Shown piece after piece: positions 22,293 through 23,136 of a DNA stretch of 23,136 bases. The position numbers were made by a program, and so were the translations under genes. The stretch lies in IMG/VR virus record IMGVR_UViG_3300028597_001076, positions 1 through 23,136 of that record; one strand, written 5' to 3'. Source of the DNA: a virus. Under the pieces are notes generated by a model. It did not search any database, was not told where the DNA came from, and saw only the letters and a list, made by a program, of their open reading frames with translations. Within the stretch, counting starts at the first letter, position 1; each line of letters begins with the position of its first letter.

Positions 22293-22495
22293 GCGTAAAA
22301 CCCCTTTGGCGGTTGTGATGAGATCTGCAGCCGGCTGACAGGTAAGGCCAACCGGAGGACACAACAAATCTATCATGGCCCATGGCCATGGAGTCATGTA
22401 TCCCGCAGTACAGGATCAACCTCCCGCATATTTCCCATCCCTCCTGCTCGAGCTGAAAGGAAAGCCCGCCAAGCGGTTCTGGCCTGGCCATCCGT
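22293..22495. other. divergent intergenic region
   Basis: This stretch separates the minus-strand gene from the LexA-controlled pair. It contains CCATGGCCATGG (22380-22391), a perfect 12-bp palindrome within a run of three overlapping CATGG words. I see no reliable gene or clear minus-strand promoter in it; the frames crossing it look like shadows. Confidence 0.4.
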
Positions 22496-22525
22496 TTGGA
22501 TGTTCAAATTCTGTATCCATATACA
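22496..22525 (+). promoter_or_regulatory. candidate σ70 promoter overlapped by a LexA box
   Basis: TTGGAT (22496-22501), an 18-nt spacer and TATACA (22520-22525) form a plausible promoter for the gene at 22539. The -10 element lies within the LexA box, so bound repressor would block RNA polymerase. Confidence 0.5.
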
Positions 22526-22526
22526 G
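22511..22526. promoter_or_regulatory. LexA (SOS) box
   Basis: CTGTATCCATATACAG is a CTG-N10-CAG box that matches the gammaproteobacterial LexA consensus in all the critical positions, with six symmetrical bases on each side. It lies 12 nt before the ATG at 22539. Confidence 0.88.
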
Positions 22527-22538
22527 TATTGGTGCCGT

Positions 22539-22832
22539 ATGTACTTCCTCCTTGTTCGCCGCCGTGAGCGCGGTGTCGCCATCCCCAACGAAAAGCTCGC
22601 CAAGGTCAAGCCGCTGCGCGCAGACGTGCACATCGAGTACGGCCACAGCAAAGTGCTCGGGCGCCCGTGCATTGAGGCCTGGGTGTTCAACCCGACGCCG
22701 AGCGGCGACATCATCCCGCGCCTTCACGATGCCTGCGTCAACGGCATGGCCCAGATGGGCATGAACATCACCGGCTTCGAAGACATCGACGGCGTGCTGT
22801 ACTCGCAGTCGTGGTGGTGCCGTGTTGAGTAG
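22539..22832 (+). CDS. LexA-controlled protein of unknown function (97 aa)
   Basis: The ATG at 22539 lies just behind the LexA box; the longer frame from 22500 would translate through the box and is rejected. The 97-residue product has a basic N terminus ([10 protein letters not shown]), then [40 protein letters not shown] and a hydrophobic-aromatic end ([13 protein letters not shown]). I do not know its family. SOS control means it should be made after DNA damage, alongside prophage induction or host repair. It overlaps the next gene by 11 nt, so the pair is an operon. No membrane segment or catalytic motif is obvious. Confidence 0.75.
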   Translation: MYFLLVRRRERGVAIPNEKLAKVKPLRADVHIEYGHSKVLGRPCIEAWVFNPTPSGDIIPRLHDACVNGMAQMGMNITGFEDIDGVLYSQSWWCRVE

Positions 22833-23136
22833 GCTGGCCGGCATTCCGCGGCCTTGGCTCGACGAGTTATACGACGGCCCCGCCCTGGTCACCGACCCAG
22901 ACGGACGCGCCGCAGTGCTCAACGAAATGGCCTATGCCGCTCGCCGGCGGCAAGAGGTAGATGGCGGCACGCAGTCCGACATGCTGGAGCTTGCCGAGGC
23001 GGCCAGGACCTGGGCGCTACTCGAGCACGAAGAGGCCTGGGCCATCGGCCTGCTCAGGTTTGAATCTGGAGAGGAGTGGGAGAGGGACGAGCCAGGACGG
23101 ATCGTGGTCGGCAGATCGCCGCGGGAGGGGGTGTAA
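22822..23136 (+). CDS. second gene of the LexA-controlled pair, unknown function (104 aa)
   Basis: It starts at GTG inside the 3' end of the preceding gene and ends at TAA on the last base of the window. The 104-residue protein begins [20 protein letters not shown], followed by an acidic helical section ([20 protein letters not shown], about 54-73) and a charged, glycine-containing tail. No family is recognised. The weak ribosome binding site suggests coupling to the upstream gene, so it should share the LexA control. In my memory of Pseudomonas genomes such small SOS genes may precede SOS-associated functions, but what follows here cannot be seen. Confidence 0.7.
   Translation: MLSRLAGIPRPWLDELYDGPALVTDPDGRAAVLNEMAYAARRRQEVDGGTQSDMLELAEAARTWALLEHEEAWAIGLLRFESGEEWERDEPGRIVVGRSPREGV

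Noticed and set aside
22375-22764. Plus-strand 129-residue frame over the divergent region
   Set aside because: It runs through the LexA box and overlaps the gene at 22539 in another frame; it has Ser/Thr/Arg-rich shadow content.
1-23136. CRISPR array, tRNA or rRNA genes, insertion sequence or transposase, att site
   Set aside because: I looked for spaced direct repeats, tRNA-like cloverleaf arms, IS-type inverted ends and a transposase or integrase frame, and found none I could support.

Overview
The window is the late (structural and lysis) region of a temperate, double-stranded DNA tailed phage, almost certainly a prophage in a Pseudomonas-like gammaproteobacterium. Reasons for the host call are the high GC of the core, start and stop codon habits, a λ-family holin placed ahead of an HNH gene and terminase (an order I know from Pseudomonas prophages), and a consensus gammaproteobacterial LexA box at the right end. 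The host call is an inference from style, not from a host gene. No integrase, repressor, replication gene or att site is visible, so both prophage ends lie outside the window.

Layout from left to right. (1) 1-547: a small acidic ORF, a terminator, about 235 bp of non-coding leader, and a second strong terminator just before the holin. (2) 548-1544: λ S-type holin with two possible starts, an HNH endonuclease and an unknown ORF. (3) 1660-8298: an HK97-type head module (terminase small and large, tiny membrane protein, portal, prohead protease, major capsid, connector, head closure, gp10-like). (4) 8308-18586: a Mu-type contractile tail (tail terminator, DUF2635, sheath, tube, assembly chaperone with a predicted -1 frameshift, tape measure, gpN-like, gpP-like hub, gp45 spike, gp46, gp47, gp48). 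(5) 18593-20718: tail fibre and its chaperone, whose distal part drops to roughly 47-55% GC. (6) 20761-21910: putative endolysin and Rz/Rz1-type spanins. (7) 21918-23136: accessory end with a minus-strand unknown gene and, divergently, a LexA-boxed pair of unknown genes that probably continues past the window.

How it works together: the phage is a chimera, with an HK97-like head that packages through a P27/TerL terminase (probably helped by the HNH protein) joined to a Mu-like myovirus tail. Most genes overlap their neighbours by ATGA or GTGA, so they are likely translationally coupled. Strong intrinsic terminators sit inside this apparent operon at module borders (before the holin, between sheath and tube, before the endolysin), which suggests antitermination or deliberate dosage steps. 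The holin lies about 20 kb from the endolysin and spanins, so the lysis cassette is split.

The most unexpected signal is a family of five near-identical palindromes, GTTAC-(1 or 2 nt)-GTAAC, buried inside five structural genes. They lie in different reading frames and use codons that look rare for this DNA. They are far more frequent than base composition predicts, and I know of no described function for them.
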